Below the pieces are notes generated by a model. It did not search any database and was not told where the DNA came from. It worked only from the letters and a program-made list of their open reading frames with translations. A stretch of DNA of 64,000 bases from Candidatus Coprenecus pullistercoris (GTDB lineage Bacteria; Bacteroidota; Bacteroidia; Bacteroidales; UBA932), in assembly GCA_019116965.1 (NCBI GenBank), contig DXAT01000024.1, positions 62,001 to 126,000 of the forward strand, given 5' to 3'. Shown here one piece after another: positions 16,505-23,616 of this stretch. How positions within the stretch are numbered: the stretch's first letter is position 1; each line of letters begins with the position of its first letter. Made by a program: the position numbers and the translations under genes.

Positions 16505-17761
16505 TCAGTCCACCGTCACCTGCACTATCGTACCGATACTGTCCTTGTCGTACGGCCTCAGTATCTGAATATAGTTGCGCGTATATCCGGACATCATACC
16601 GCCCTTGACCTTGCTCTCGAACAGCACCTCCTCCACACGGCCGGCATTCTCCCTGCGGAAAGCATCATGAAAGCGTGACGACATGTCCTCGAGCACCTGT
16701 ACCCTGCGGGCCTTCTCCTGCTCATCCACCTGATCGGGCATGACAGCCGCCGGTGTTCCTGAACGCCGGGAATACGGAAAGACATGGATGAATGCAGGCC
16801 GTATCTCTCCGAGAAAAGTGCATGTAGCCTCAAAATCCTCCAATGTCTCACCGGGGAAGCCCACTATCACATCTATACCGAAAAAAACATGGTCCATCCT
16901 TTCCCGGATATATGCTATCTTCTTCCTGAAAGTATCCGTATCGTATCTGCGTCCCATCCTCCTGAGCACACGGTCACAACCTGACTGAAGGGGAATATGG
17001 AAGTGGGGCAGGAATTTCGTACCGGAAGCTATCCAGTCCACAATCTCTGGCTTGAGCAGGTTGGGCTCGACGGACGATATCCGATAACGCTCTATGCCGT
17101 CCACATCATTGAGCCTTTGCAGCAGCTCCAAAAAACTCTCTCCGCTTTTCCGGCCATAGTCTCCGGTGTTGACTCCTGTCAGAACAATCTCCCTGACACC
17201 CCCCGCAGCTATGGCCCGGGCCTGGGAGACAATCAGTTCCATAGGAAGACTGCGGCTGCCTCCACGGGCATACGGCACAGTACAGTAAGAGCACTTATAG
17301 TCGCATCCGTCCTGAATCTTCAGAAACGAGCGGGTTCTCTCGCCCGTGGAAAAGGCCGGATAGATATTGTCCACACTGTCAATGTCAGTCACATCGACGA
17401 CGGGACGGTCCGCACCGCGGGAGGCGAGCCGTCTCTCCACCTCATCCACTACCCTGCCCTTGCTCCTGGCGCCCAGCACTATATCCACACCCTCTATAGC
17501 GGCAATACGCTCTCCCTGCAACTGGGCATAACAGCCTATGACAGCTATCAGAGCGTGCGGGGAGCGGCGGTGAAGACGCCGGATCAGATTTCGGTCCTTC
17601 TTGTCGCTGTGCTCTGTGACCGAGCAGGTATTGACTACATATATGTCCGCATCCTGAGTGTGTGGAACCACCTCATAGCCTCTGCGGGCAAATTCTCTGG
17701 CCACAGTCGAGCTCTCGGCATAATTGAGCTTACATCCGAGCGTATGTACTGCTACTCTCAT
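16505..17761 (-). CDS. mtaB: tRNA t6A37 C2-methylthiotransferase MtaB
   Basis: A 418-residue radical SAM enzyme that adds a methylthio group to N6-threonylcarbamoyladenosine at tRNA position 37, giving ms2t6A. The N-terminal methylthiotransferase domain carries the first Fe-S ligands C10, C46 and C77. The radical SAM motif CDYKCSYC has C153, C157 and C160. The opening MRVAVHTLGCKLNYAES is diagnostic of MtaB rather than MiaB or RimO. A short TRAM-like end follows. It lies 6 bases after folB and is the last gene of the rsmI-like/folB/mtaB run. It converges on tamB with only 5 bases between stops. Confidence 0.95.
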   Translation of the reverse strand: MRVAVHTLGCKLNYAESSTVAREFARRGYEVVPHTQDADIYVVNTCSVTEHSDKKDRNLIRRLHRRSPHALIAVIGCYAQLQGERIAAIEGVDIVLGARSKGRVVDEVERRLASRGADRPVVDVTDIDSVDNIYPAFSTGERTRSFLKIQDGCDYKCSYCTVPYARGGSRSLPMELIVSQARAIAAGGVREIVLTGVNTGDYGRKSGESFLELLQRLNDVDGIERYRISSVEPNLLKPEIVDWIASGTKFLPHFHIPLQSGCDRVLRRMGRRYDTDTFRKKIAYIRERMDHVFFGIDVIVGFPGETLEDFEATCTFLGEIRPAFIHVFPYSRRSGTPAAVMPDQVDEQEKARRVQVLEDMSSRFHDAFRRENAGRVEEVLFESKVKGGMMSGYTRNYIQILRPYDKDSIGTIVQVTVD

Positions 17762-17767
17762 CTCAGA

Positions 17768-18118
17768 CTACAGATACATGGTCACTTTAGAGGCTCCAAC
17801 CTCCCCTCCGAGAGGAGGATTGAGCTTGGATATGGAGACCGAGGCCTTGGCGATATCAGGAAATCTCTGCCGGAACCGCCTTAGAATCCGCCCGGCCACA
17901 TGCTCCAGAAGGTTGGACGGCACGGCCATCTCCTCCTTTACGATATCGTATATCAGCTGGTAATTGAGGGCGTCACTCAGGTCATCGCTTTCCGAAGCCG
18001 CCGTCATGTCGGTCTCTGCTGCAAAATCCACTATAAAATAATTGCCTATGGTCTTCTCCTCCCCGAAACATCCGTGGTGGGCGAAGAACCTCATGCCGCA
18101 TAATTCTACTTTTCCCAT
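17768..18118 (-). CDS. folB: Dihydroneopterin aldolase
   Basis: A small folate-pathway enzyme (116 residues) that cleaves dihydroneopterin to 6-hydroxymethyl-dihydropterin and glycolaldehyde. The N-terminus GKVELCGMRFFAHHGCFGEE is the family's hallmark, and the C-terminal KLNPP region holds the pterin-site residues. Two starts are possible: ATG at 18118, which gives the typical MGKVEL opening, or ATG at 18127, three codons upstream and overlapping the preceding gene by 8 bases. I prefer 18118 by comparison with typical FolB N-termini. It is the middle gene of a tight minus-strand run. Confidence 0.93.
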   Translation of the reverse strand: MGKVELCGMRFFAHHGCFGEEKTIGNYFIVDFAAETDMTAASESDDLSDALNYQLIYDIVKEEMAVPSNLLEHVAGRILRRFRQRFPDIAKASVSISKLNPPLGGEVGASKVTMYL

Positions 18119-18119
18119 T

Positions 18120-18824
18120 TTATGCATAGATTAAAAACACTGCCGGCTTTTTCGAGATGGTAAGGCCGGACTTTCTCCACTGAGCCACAGTCCTCGTGCG
18201 TATATACTGATCAGCCAAAGTAATGTCGGCCGCGACGCACACTCTCGTTGAGGGCTCGCAGACAGCCAGTATATCCTTGAAAAGCGAATCACTCCGATAT
18301 GGCGTCTCTATCATGATTTCTGTCTCCGAGTATTTCCTCGAACGGGCCTCCAGTTCCTTCAGCCTCCTGCGACGCTCGTCTCCCTTGACCGGGATATAGC
18401 CTGCGAAGGCAAAACACTGACCGTTCATGCCGGATGACATCAGTGCCATCATAATAGAAGACGGTCCTGACAACGGCACCACCTCCATGTCCGCCTTGTG
18501 CGCCAGAGCTACGAGGGCTGCTCCCGGGTCCGCCACCGCCGGGAGGCCGGCCTCGGATATCAGGGCCATGTCCTCTCCGCTCTCAAGTATCCGGAAAGCA
18601 CTTTCCACATCCTCCTGCGAGGAATGCTCATTGACCTCATAAAACGACAAGGAGTCTATCATGCCCTTGAAACCGGAAGCTGACAGATACCTGCGTGCGC
18701 TACGGATGTCCTCTACAGCAAAATGCCTGACATGGGCTATGCTGGCATGGACAAAAGCCGGTATGACCTCCGATGGAGGATTGTCGCCCAAAGGGGCAGG
18801 CACGAGATAAAGTCTGCTGCTCAT
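18120..18824 (-). CDS. RsmI-like SAM-dependent methyltransferase
   Basis: A 234-residue tetrapyrrole-methylase-fold protein of the RsmI family. RsmI methylates the 2'-O of C1402 in 16S rRNA. The first motif (LYLVPAPLGD) and the GPSS motif (PLSGPSSIMMALMSSG) are visible, and EAGLPAVADPG is the glycine/proline-rich SAM-site loop. Bacteroidota often carry two RsmI-type proteins. This shorter form, without the long C-terminal extension of E. coli RsmI, may be the secondary paralogue whose target is not established, so no gene symbol is given. It begins a three-gene minus run and shares a divergent promoter region with the MBL hydrolase. Confidence 0.88.
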   Translation of the reverse strand: MSSRLYLVPAPLGDNPPSEVIPAFVHASIAHVRHFAVEDIRSARRYLSASGFKGMIDSLSFYEVNEHSSQEDVESAFRILESGEDMALISEAGLPAVADPGAALVALAHKADMEVVPLSGPSSIMMALMSSGMNGQCFAFAGYIPVKGDERRRRLKELEARSRKYSETEIMIETPYRSDSLFKDILAVCEPSTRVCVAADITLADQYIRTRTVAQWRKSGLTISKKPAVFLIYA

Positions 18825-18830
18825 AATTTA

Positions 18831-18838
18831 CAAAATTA
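18831..18838 (-). promoter_or_regulatory. -7 element of the rsmI-like/folB/mtaB run
   Basis: Minus-strand TAATTTTG (TAnnTTTG) ends 6 bases before the start codon at 18824. It forms a divergent pair with the element at 18851-18858. No convincing -33 is seen. Confidence 0.45.
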
Positions 18839-18850
18839 ATGAAATTTCCT

Positions 18851-18858
18851 TATCTTTG
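18851..18858 (+). promoter_or_regulatory. -7 element upstream of the MBL hydrolase
   Basis: TATCTTTG is a perfect TAnnTTTG match, ending 7 bases before the ATG at 18866. It rules out the upstream in-frame ATG at 18839, which precedes the promoter. Confidence 0.55.
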
Positions 18859-18865
18859 GGGTGCT

Positions 18866-19633
18866 ATGAGCAACAAAATCGAATTTCTCGGCACCGGCAC
18901 CTCGCAAGGGGTTCCAATGATCGGATGCAGCTGCGATGTCTGCCGCTCGGACGACTTCCACGACAAAAGACTCAGGACATCCGCCTATGTGGAATACGAG
19001 GGGCTCAGGCTCGTCATCGATGCCGGGCCCGATTTCAGGCAACAGATCCTGCGCTGCGGCATCAAGGAGCTGGACGCTGTCCTGCTCACCCACATGCACA
19101 AAGACCATACAGGCGGACTGGATGATGTCCGTGCCTTCAACTATTTCACGGGCAAGGGCTTTCCCATATACGCCGAAACAGCTGTACAGGAATCCCTCAG
19201 GCGGGAATACGCCTATGCATTCGGCGAGCACCGCTATCCCGGTGTGCCCGATTTCGTCCTGCATACCATAGACGAGCGTCCTTTCAGTATCAACGGTGTG
19301 GAGATAATACCGGTAAGAGCCATGCACTACAGACTGCCTGTTCTCGGATTCCGCTTCGGCAGATTAGGCTATCTCACTGACGCCAACAGCATAACTGAAG
19401 AGTCCGTCGGAAAGTTCAGAGGTGTGGATATCTTCATAATCAACTGTATACGCAGAGAAAAGCATATCTCGCATTTTTCTCTTGACGAGGCGCTTGAGGT
19501 CTGCTGCAAAGTCGGCGCCAAACGCTCGTTCCTTACTCACCTGTCCCATCAGCTGGAGAGATACGAAGAGCTGTGCAAGGTCCTGCCGGAAGGAGTGGAA
19601 CCGGCATACGACGGTCTGTCCTTGACATTCTGA
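18866..19633 (+). CDS. MBL-fold metallohydrolase (PhnP-like)
   Basis: A 255-residue cytosolic metallo-beta-lactamase-fold hydrolase. The metal motif HxHxDH is at H76, H78, D80 and H81. The GTGTSQGVPMIGC opening and a cysteine-rich insert (C21, C23, C26) resemble PhnP-type phosphodiesterases, which cleave cyclic phosphate diesters. The exact substrate is unknown, since this clade is common in Bacteroidota without a phn operon. The start was fixed by the promoter just upstream; the ATG at 18839 lies before the -7 element. A MaoC gene follows 66 bases later with its own likely promoter. Confidence 0.88.
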   Translation: MSNKIEFLGTGTSQGVPMIGCSCDVCRSDDFHDKRLRTSAYVEYEGLRLVIDAGPDFRQQILRCGIKELDAVLLTHMHKDHTGGLDDVRAFNYFTGKGFPIYAETAVQESLRREYAYAFGEHRYPGVPDFVLHTIDERPFSINGVEIIPVRAMHYRLPVLGFRFGRLGYLTDANSITEESVGKFRGVDIFIINCIRREKHISHFSLDEALEVCCKVGAKRSFLTHLSHQLERYEELCKVLPEGVEPAYDGLSLTF

Positions 19634-19642
19634 CTCCCCGTG

Positions 19643-19675
19643 TTTGGAATATAGGATTTTTATTCCTATCTTTAT
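19643..19675 (+). promoter_or_regulatory. Possible promoter of the MaoC gene
   Basis: A TTTG (19643-19646) and TATCTTTA (19668-19675) are separated by 21 bases. The -7 deviates from TAnnTTTG at the last base. A small ATAGGA/TCCTAT inverted repeat (19651-19669) overlaps it and may be a weak terminator of the preceding gene. Confidence 0.4.
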
Positions 19676-19699
19676 AGGGTAAAACAAAATACTACTGCC

Positions 19700-20119
19700 A
19701 TGATTAGAGTTCACGACACCTACGATTACAACACCGTTTTCACCCAGAAAGACGCTGAAGTCTACGCAAAGCTCACTGATGACTACAATCCTATCCACAT
19801 CGACAGGGAATTTGCCGTAGAGACCGAGTTCGGCAGACCCATAGCACAAGGAGTGCTTATTCTCTGTGCTTTTGCCAAGGTTTTCGGAACCATGTGGCCG
19901 GCAGACAAGATGTCTTACTTCATTTCCCAGAATGTAACATATCTGCGCCCTGTCTACATTGACGAGCCTTATCACATCCGCTTCGAATGCACCAATGTGG
20001 ATCACAAGAGGATGACGGGCACCATTGTGGGCAAGATGAGGGACAAGGACGGCAACGACGTGGTCATCACCGAAGCGCGGATATTCTCCAAAGAGCATTT
20101 TTCCGCACCGATGGTGTAG
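19700..20119 (+). CDS. MaoC family dehydratase
   Basis: A 139-residue hot-dog-fold protein of the MaoC/(R)-specific enoyl-CoA hydratase family. The hydratase-2 motif is visible as DDYNPIHID, with the catalytic pair about D28 and H33, and a conserved GVLILCAF helix. Such enzymes hydrate trans-2-enoyl-CoA or acyl-ACP thioesters. Nothing around it (an MBL hydrolase upstream, a convergent DUF5723 gene downstream) points to a specific pathway. Length and start are normal for single-domain MaoC proteins. Confidence 0.88.
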   Translation: MIRVHDTYDYNTVFTQKDAEVYAKLTDDYNPIHIDREFAVETEFGRPIAQGVLILCAFAKVFGTMWPADKMSYFISQNVTYLRPVYIDEPYHIRFECTNVDHKRMTGTIVGKMRDKDGNDVVITEARIFSKEHFSAPMV

Positions 20120-20139
20120 GCATTCATCAGTCGACTGGC

Positions 20140-21567
20140 TTATCTGGAGTTCGAGCCTCCTAACGATATGGTCAGTCCGAAATGCATGTCGAACATCAGC
20201 TCTCTCTTGGGCACAGGAATCTTTACCGGCAGTTCCATCTCCGAAAGATTCAAGGCTGTATAATTGACCGGAGTGAAGTCACTGCCGAAGAACAGGCCTA
20301 TGCCGCGCCGGGGCACGAAAGTCACCAGCCATCCGATTGTAGAATGGGTCTTCAGCAGTGAGTAAGACAATGCAATGTCGAAACTCCTGACCGGAGCGTA
20401 GTTCCACGCCAGCGTGAGCTCATGCTCTGTCCTGAGCCTTCCGAAACGGGTGGTGTACAGCAGTCCCACATTCATCTTATCCTGCAGGAACGAATAGTCC
20501 ACAGAGGCATTGAGATTTGCGGTAAGCATCCTGGTCTGAGACTTGTCCACTGAGGTCTCTGAAAAAGCGGTCATCGCGAGAAGGTCATCCTTCAGCGAAT
20601 TGAAGGTATCATTGAAGTCCGTCCCGGTCCCAATCCCGTCGACACCTCCGAAAGTGAACTCTCCGGAGGAAGCCAGCAGCCTCGATTTGTCCCTGCCGTA
20701 TGTTATGAATCCAAGATCCGTCACTGAGAGAGCGAAACGCAGACCGTCGACCGGCGTACCTTCCGAGATAGTGTACTCGATACCGAGATCAAATGCGGCA
20801 CCGTAACCGGAGACTCCGAGTCCGGAAGAATCGAAGCCGAAACCGTTGACATGGCCGTTCTCATCGAACTGAGGCACCAGTCCGCCTCCGAGTATGGATG
20901 CCTCGGCCTTAGTACGGGCCATCCACTGGTCTGAGCCGAGCGTCAAGTCCATCCTGTCCACATTGAGTTCCATCTCCATCATGGACACGAGGAACTTGGC
21001 CTTTGCTCCTACCCTGAGTCCCTTGACCCATTTGTCAAGTCCCTGGGAATATCCAAGAGCCACCTGCCCATAGACCTGAGCTGTTGCACCGAGGTGCTCG
21101 ATACAGTACGATGTAGGGTCCTCGTACATACCCAGCTTGGCGAAACGGAAGAGTTCTCCGGGAAGAGATGCGTCCACATCGGCCCTGAGTCCTATGGAAA
21201 GAGTCCAGAAAGAATCTTCCCAGGTGTACCATCCTGCATCGATTACCTTATAATTGAAGCCGGTGCCGATGAAGTTGCTGTTGCGGATTCCTGAAAGGAA
21301 CTGGTCAGCACTCACCTGGCTGTTGAGAAACAGTCCGGTCTTACCGTCGGGAAGGCTGAACAGAAGTTTGGATGGAGCAAGATTGCTCGACAACTGCAGG
21401 TCCACACCGCTCAGCAAAGGGAAGCCCACATAACCCTGATCGGGTGCGAACGCGGCATTCATCTCGTGGTTGAATGTGGAATTACGCACAAAATATGCCG
21501 TACGGCTCTGAGCCTGCGCGAATACGGCGGCAAGCACAAGTCCTAATATTGTCAATGTCCTTTTCAT
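20140..21567 (-). CDS. DUF5723-like outer-membrane beta-barrel protein
   Basis: A 475-residue exported protein with a signal peptide (start MKRTLTILG, cleavage after AQAQ, about residue 19). The start at 21567 is chosen because the upstream in-frame extension lies inside the preceding gene and lacks any signal. The mature part is rich in alternating hydrophobic strands, Tyr and Gly, and begins with RTAYFVRNSTFNHEMNAAFA, resembling the Bacteroidota DUF5723 barrel family. It ends with a short strand, compatible with an outer-membrane barrel. It lies 10 bases downstream of a large lipoprotein gene; such pairs recur in this phylum. Role unknown. Confidence 0.78.
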   Translation of the reverse strand: MKRTLTILGLVLAAVFAQAQSRTAYFVRNSTFNHEMNAAFAPDQGYVGFPLLSGVDLQLSSNLAPSKLLFSLPDGKTGLFLNSQVSADQFLSGIRNSNFIGTGFNYKVIDAGWYTWEDSFWTLSIGLRADVDASLPGELFRFAKLGMYEDPTSYCIEHLGATAQVYGQVALGYSQGLDKWVKGLRVGAKAKFLVSMMEMELNVDRMDLTLGSDQWMARTKAEASILGGGLVPQFDENGHVNGFGFDSSGLGVSGYGAAFDLGIEYTISEGTPVDGLRFALSVTDLGFITYGRDKSRLLASSGEFTFGGVDGIGTGTDFNDTFNSLKDDLLAMTAFSETSVDKSQTRMLTANLNASVDYSFLQDKMNVGLLYTTRFGRLRTEHELTLAWNYAPVRSFDIALSYSLLKTHSTIGWLVTFVPRRGIGLFFGSDFTPVNYTALNLSEMELPVKIPVPKRELMFDMHFGLTISLGGSNSR

Positions 21568-21577
21568 ATGTCTAAGT

Positions 21578-23320
21578 CTATTCGTTGTCCATAAGTTCAA
21601 AAGTAAGTCCTCCGGGTATGCCGAGAGACACATCCGCCTGCAGCCATGAGTCCTCGGACAGCTGCTCGCCCGGAACCTGACCGGCGCGAAGCTCAAACTG
21701 CAGGACTATCGCCGCGATATCCATCTCCTGCTCCGTTCTGTCGACCGAAAGAGTAAGCGGAGATACCGACATCGTCCCATCGGCTCCTGCACTGGCCACA
21801 TGCTGGGAAGACACATTGATATCCAATGGTCTGTTCTGACTGTCAAGGAAATAGGCCGACACATCGAAGGCCACGGGGAAGGTGCTGCGTATCTCGCCAT
21901 TAATCTCGATATTGGCCATCGAGATGACGGAGGATATCGCCTCGGGCATATCGTACAGCGTATCACGCACCGGCAGATACAGTTTCTCTCCGAATGCAAA
22001 GGGCAGATTGAATACCACCTCACCGTCTATGACATACTCCGCAAGACAATCTATAAAATGATCCTCCTCACTGCTGAGGTCCACATAGGGCTTGATGCTG
22101 TAGCTGAACGCATCCGGTACGCGGCTGAGCAGATCACGCAGGTCCGCCTGCAGCCAGGTGTAATCAGACGGCATATCCGCGGGCTGTTCGTCGGATACCC
22201 AGTAATTGAGCGTATTCATTACATCCGCATCATCCGAAGACGGCACCGCCAGGGTCAGCGGCAGTGAACCGTCCTCAGAAGAGGCGCTGTATGTAGTGCC
22301 GATTACGGCATCCGCAATAAGCGGTATGCCTGCATTGCTGCTGAGCATCACCCTTGCTGACGGAGATGTGAAATCCAGACAGACATCCTCGGCCTTCAGA
22401 TACCCGGGGATATCACTGAGCTCGGTAAGTTCCTCTATGGCTGATATATCATAGTCAACCTTTCCGTAGAACGAAGAGGGATGGAGCATACCGTCCTCTC
22501 CGCCTGCCGTTACCCTGTTGGTCACATGAAGGTGCGAGCCCGCCAGCATATCCGCATCCTCGGCGTCCACCATGACGGAGAGCTTGCGGACATAGAATGT
22601 GTCGAGAAACTCGAAACTGTCTCCTTCTTTCAGATCAAGATATATGGAATCCATCTGCAGCGGCTGGAAAAGCACGCTTCCGTCGGTCTGGACGGGTCCT
22701 TCAAAGGTTATAAGACCTCCGTCCACTGTCGGGGACTCCTCAAAGGCATACTTATCCGGAACCTCCAGCTGCAGGGAGAGCCTTAGCGAAGCGGGCAGCT
22801 CCTTGTCCGAGGACACATTGACATGAGGCACAAGATACGACTCGTCAAGCCACACCGACCTGACACTGATCAGACCGGAATCCCTCGCTTCCTCGAGAGA
22901 AAACAGATATGTGAACTCATCCTCATAATCGAAGTCCGCGACAATCTGTCCTGATGAGGACGATGCCAGGTTTCCGGGCACATCAAAGTCCCTGTCCGGA
23001 CTCTGTCTGTCGATGCCGTCCACCGCCATCCGGTCAGTGTAGTCGCTCACCATTATGGTATCGCCGAACGATGAGGAGACCTCAAGGTAATACTTTCCGT
23101 TCTCATCCACATAAATCATATCCACGGTATCCACATTGAGGAAATCCCCTATGCCGATCTTGTCCGTGGAACCTACCGGAACGGCAAGCGAATCGCCGCC
23201 GAATGTAATACTGCCGTCAAAGCTGTCCTCACTGATATTCAGTTCGGAAGAACAGCCAGACGCAAAAAAAGCCGCTGCGCAGAAAGCCGACACAGCCATC
23301 TGAACAAAACCAAGTCTCAT
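21578..23320 (-). CDS. Large lipoprotein paired with the DUF5723 barrel
   Basis: A 580-residue protein with a lipobox: the signal peptide ends FFASGC, with the lipidated cysteine at C23, followed by SSE. The acidic S/D-rich linker after it is common in Bacteroidota surface or outer-membrane lipoproteins. The mature part is mostly predicted beta strands in repeated sheets (for example DVCLDFTSPSARVML and DISAIEELTELSDIP), without a recognisable catalytic motif. It sits 29 bases after the HMA gene and 10 before the DUF5723 barrel, on the same strand. A structural partner role for the barrel is an inference from neighbourhood. Confidence 0.75.
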   Translation of the reverse strand: MRLGFVQMAVSAFCAAAFFASGCSSELNISEDSFDGSITFGGDSLAVPVGSTDKIGIGDFLNVDTVDMIYVDENGKYYLEVSSSFGDTIMVSDYTDRMAVDGIDRQSPDRDFDVPGNLASSSSGQIVADFDYEDEFTYLFSLEEARDSGLISVRSVWLDESYLVPHVNVSSDKELPASLRLSLQLEVPDKYAFEESPTVDGGLITFEGPVQTDGSVLFQPLQMDSIYLDLKEGDSFEFLDTFYVRKLSVMVDAEDADMLAGSHLHVTNRVTAGGEDGMLHPSSFYGKVDYDISAIEELTELSDIPGYLKAEDVCLDFTSPSARVMLSSNAGIPLIADAVIGTTYSASSEDGSLPLTLAVPSSDDADVMNTLNYWVSDEQPADMPSDYTWLQADLRDLLSRVPDAFSYSIKPYVDLSSEEDHFIDCLAEYVIDGEVVFNLPFAFGEKLYLPVRDTLYDMPEAISSVISMANIEINGEIRSTFPVAFDVSAYFLDSQNRPLDINVSSQHVASAGADGTMSVSPLTLSVDRTEQEMDIAAIVLQFELRAGQVPGEQLSEDSWLQADVSLGIPGGLTFELMDNE

Positions 23321-23349
23321 AAATGTTTAAGTATGATGTTTAATAAAAA

Positions 23350-23571
23350 TCAGTCCTCGAGCACATAGTCCCCCGCCATGTCATTGATGACTTCCTGCAG
23401 CCGGGACTTGTCATATACCTTGTCGGAGAATTCGATTTCAGCCCTTGCCGGTTCGAGCGTCACCTCTGCCTTTACGCCGGGAAGGGACTCCAGCGCCTCA
23501 CGCACATGCATGACACAGTGATTGCAGGCCATTCCCTGCACCTTATATACTACTTTTGACATATTTTTCAT
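23350..23571 (-). CDS. Heavy-metal-associated (HMA) domain protein
   Basis: A 73-residue single HMA domain of the CopZ type. The metal-binding loop GMACNHC supplies two cysteines for Cu(I) or Zn(II), followed by the helix MHVREALESLPGV and the strand KAEVTLEP. Such proteins carry copper to a P-type ATPase or a repressor; none is adjacent. Starts at 23571 (MKNMSK) and 23562 (MSKVV) are both possible. The -7 element at 23586-23593 rules out the longer in-frame start at 23640. The gene is transcribed with its own promoter inside the addA 3' end. Confidence 0.9.
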   Translation of the reverse strand: MKNMSKVVYKVQGMACNHCVMHVREALESLPGVKAEVTLEPARAEIEFSDKVYDKSRLQEVINDMAGDYVLED

Positions 23572-23585
23572 GTTTAAAACGGCTG

Positions 23586-23616
23586 CAAATATACTCAAAA
23601 TGCACTGATTATGCAA
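23586..23616 (-). promoter_or_regulatory. Promoter of the HMA gene
   Basis: Minus-strand TATATTTG (23586-23593) is preceded by TTG (23614-23616) with a 20-base spacer. It lies partly within the 3' end of the addA-like gene and points at the HMA gene. Confidence 0.6.
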
